NCBI GenBank assembly: GCA_003643935.1
Contig: QMLJ01000048.1
Location: forward strand, 1 to 7,229
Reading direction: 5' to 3'
DNA: 7,229 bases
Origin: Deltaproteobacteria bacterium
GTDB lineage: Bacteria; Desulfobacterota; Desulfomonilia; UBA1062
Positions 6,023 to 7,229 of the stretch are shown one piece after another. The stretch's first letter is position 1. Every line of letters starts with the position of its first letter. The notes below the pieces were generated by a model that saw nothing but the letters and a program-made list of their open reading frames with translations, did no database searches and had not been told where the DNA came from. Both the position numbers and the translations under genes were made by a program.

Positions 6023-7229
6023 TTATCTTCACCATCCCAAGTGTTTTGATCGTTACCTCAGGTGGAATCTCATTATGAGAAAGGATAACAAGCTCAGGCA
6101 TATACCTCTCAATCAAACGCTTCAGGTATATCCTGATAACAGGAGACGTCAGCAGGATAGGCACAACACCCTGTTTGCTCAACCTTTCAACCTCCTTGTT
6201 TATTGCCAGTAGCAGACTTTGTGTCCTATCAAGATCAAGTGCAAGATACGAACCATGTTCAGTATGCTGAACGGAATCGGATATAAGCGCTTCAAGCCTG
6301 GGATCCAGGGCGAGAACCTGTATCTCTTTGTCCTTTGCATATGACTGGCATATGGTACGCATGAGGGATTGTCTGACGTACTCTGTCAAAATATCGGGGT
6401 CCTTGGTCACCATTCCATAGTCAGCCAGTGTCTCGAGTATGGTGAGAAGATTCCTTATGGAGACCCTTTCCTTCAATAGATTCTTTAGTACCTTCAATAC
6501 GATACCGGTCGGAAGGATATTGGGTATAAGCTCCTCCACGACCTTTGGATGGGTCCTGGATATGTTGTCAAGAAGCCCCTGAAGTTCCTGGCGACCTAAT
6601 AGCTCGTGCGCATTGGCCTTTATTACCTCTGATAGGTGTGTGGCGACAACGGTTGCTGCATCAACCACGGTAAGGCCTGATATCTGTGCGCGTTCGCTAT
6701 CACCCTTCTTGATCCACAATGACGGCAAGCCAAAAGCGGGCTCCTTAACAGGTATACCCGGTATGTCTATCTTCTCGTCTTCAGGGTTCAAGACAAGCAG
6801 CCTGTCTGCCATGGCCTCGCCCCTGGCAACCTCAATCCCCTTGAGAATAAACCTGTATTCGTTTGGTTTAAGCTCGAGGTTGTCACGCACGTGAATGGCA
6901 GGGACTACTATACCGATCTCTTGCGCCAGTTGTTTGCGCATGCTCTTTATGCGTGAAAGGAGTTCACCTCCCTGGGATACATCGACCAGCGGTATCAGAC
7001 CATAACCGACCTCAAACTCCATCACGTCCACGGGCAGAAGCGCTTCAGGGGTGGTCTCTTCCTCCTGGGGGGGCTCTTCCACCTCCTCTTCTTCGGGTAT
7101 AGCTTTCATACCTATCCACCCCAGTGCTCCCACTCCAGTGGCCAGCAGCATAAAAGGTATGTGAGGCAGCCCAGGTATCAAGCCAAAGAAAAAGATAATG
7201 GCTGCAGCGCTCAAAATGGCCATGGGCTG
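6012..7229 (-). CDS. flhA: Flagellar export-gate protein FlhA, C-terminal part (cut by window edge)
   Basis: The last 405 codons of FlhA; the reading frame stays open to the right edge (two codons, Gln-Pro, precede the first internal Met), so that Met is not the start. FlhA is usually about 680-700 residues, so around 290 are missing. The visible part begins with two membrane helices separated by GLIPGLPHIPF, matching the last two of the eight in the family, then a Glu-rich linker (about 44-60) and the cytoplasmic domain. Conserved FlhA stretches include IPGIPVKEPAFGLPSLWI, GLTVVDAATVVATHLSEV, HELLGRQELQGLLDNI, GIVLKVLKNLLKERVSIRN and LADYG. FlhA forms the nonameric ring of the flagellar type III export apparatus, docking chaperone-substrate complexes and using the proton motive force. 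The C-terminus closes with VTIKTLGMVKINAD. It heads the visible gene series and overlaps flhF by 11 bases. The flagellar rather than virulence (InvA/LcrD) identity is supported by the neighbouring flhF, flhG and fliA. Confidence 0.95.
   Translation of the reverse strand, partial: QPMAILSAAAIIFFFGLIPGLPHIPFMLLATGVGALGWIGMKAIPEEEEVEEPPQEEETTPEALLPVDVMEFEVGYGLIPLVDVSQGGELLSRIKSMRKQLAQEIGIVVPAIHVRDNLELKPNEYRFILKGIEVARGEAMADRLLVLNPEDEKIDIPGIPVKEPAFGLPSLWIKKGDSERAQISGLTVVDAATVVATHLSEVIKANAHELLGRQELQGLLDNISRTHPKVVEELIPNILPTGIVLKVLKNLLKERVSIRNLLTILETLADYGMVTKDPDILTEYVRQSLMRTICQSYAKDKEIQVLALDPRLEALISDSVQHTEHGSYLALDLDRTQSLLLAINKEVERLSKQGVVPILLTSPVIRIYLKRLIERYMPELVILSHNEIPPEVTIKTLGMVKINAD

Overview
The window is a tightly packed run of eight genes, all on the minus strand and read from right to left. 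The first (flhA) and the last (an HDOD-domain gene) run off the two ends. In transcription order they are flhA (C-terminal part), flhF, flhG, fliA (sigma-28), cheY, a GTG-started one-pass membrane protein with a FliL-like outer domain, a large HEAT-repeat protein, and the N-terminus of an HDOD protein. Junctions are overlaps of 11, 4 and 35 bases, then gaps of 44, 24, 43 and 0 bases. I see no promoter or intrinsic terminator inside, so the set looks like part of one long flagellar/chemotaxis transcript.

The source is a motile Gram-negative-type bacterium. The order flhA-flhF-flhG-fliA-cheY is typical of polarly flagellated proteobacteria and related phyla. Frequent AGA/AGG arginine and ATA isoleucine codons, the FliL-like/HEAT/HDOD tail and the absence of cheZ after cheY lead me to guess Desulfobacterota, Nitrospirota or a neighbouring phylum. 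This is inference, as there is no rRNA or other decisive marker.

Region by region: the right half (about 4014-7229) holds the export-gate protein FlhA and the FlhF GTPase/FlhG ATPase pair that sets flagellar number and position. The middle (2847-4048) holds the late-flagellar sigma factor and a stand-alone response regulator able to bind the motor switch. The left part (1-2822) is less conventional. A FliL-like protein with a long charged cytoplasmic tail is followed by a 636-residue all-helical HEAT scaffold, whose stop codon is directly followed by the ATG of an HDOD protein. This tail occupies the place where cheZ and cheA stand in many gammaproteobacteria and is the best candidate for something not yet described. 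Its function cannot be read from the sequence.

No tRNA, rRNA, mobile element, CRISPR array or stretch of more than 300 bases without a gene was seen.
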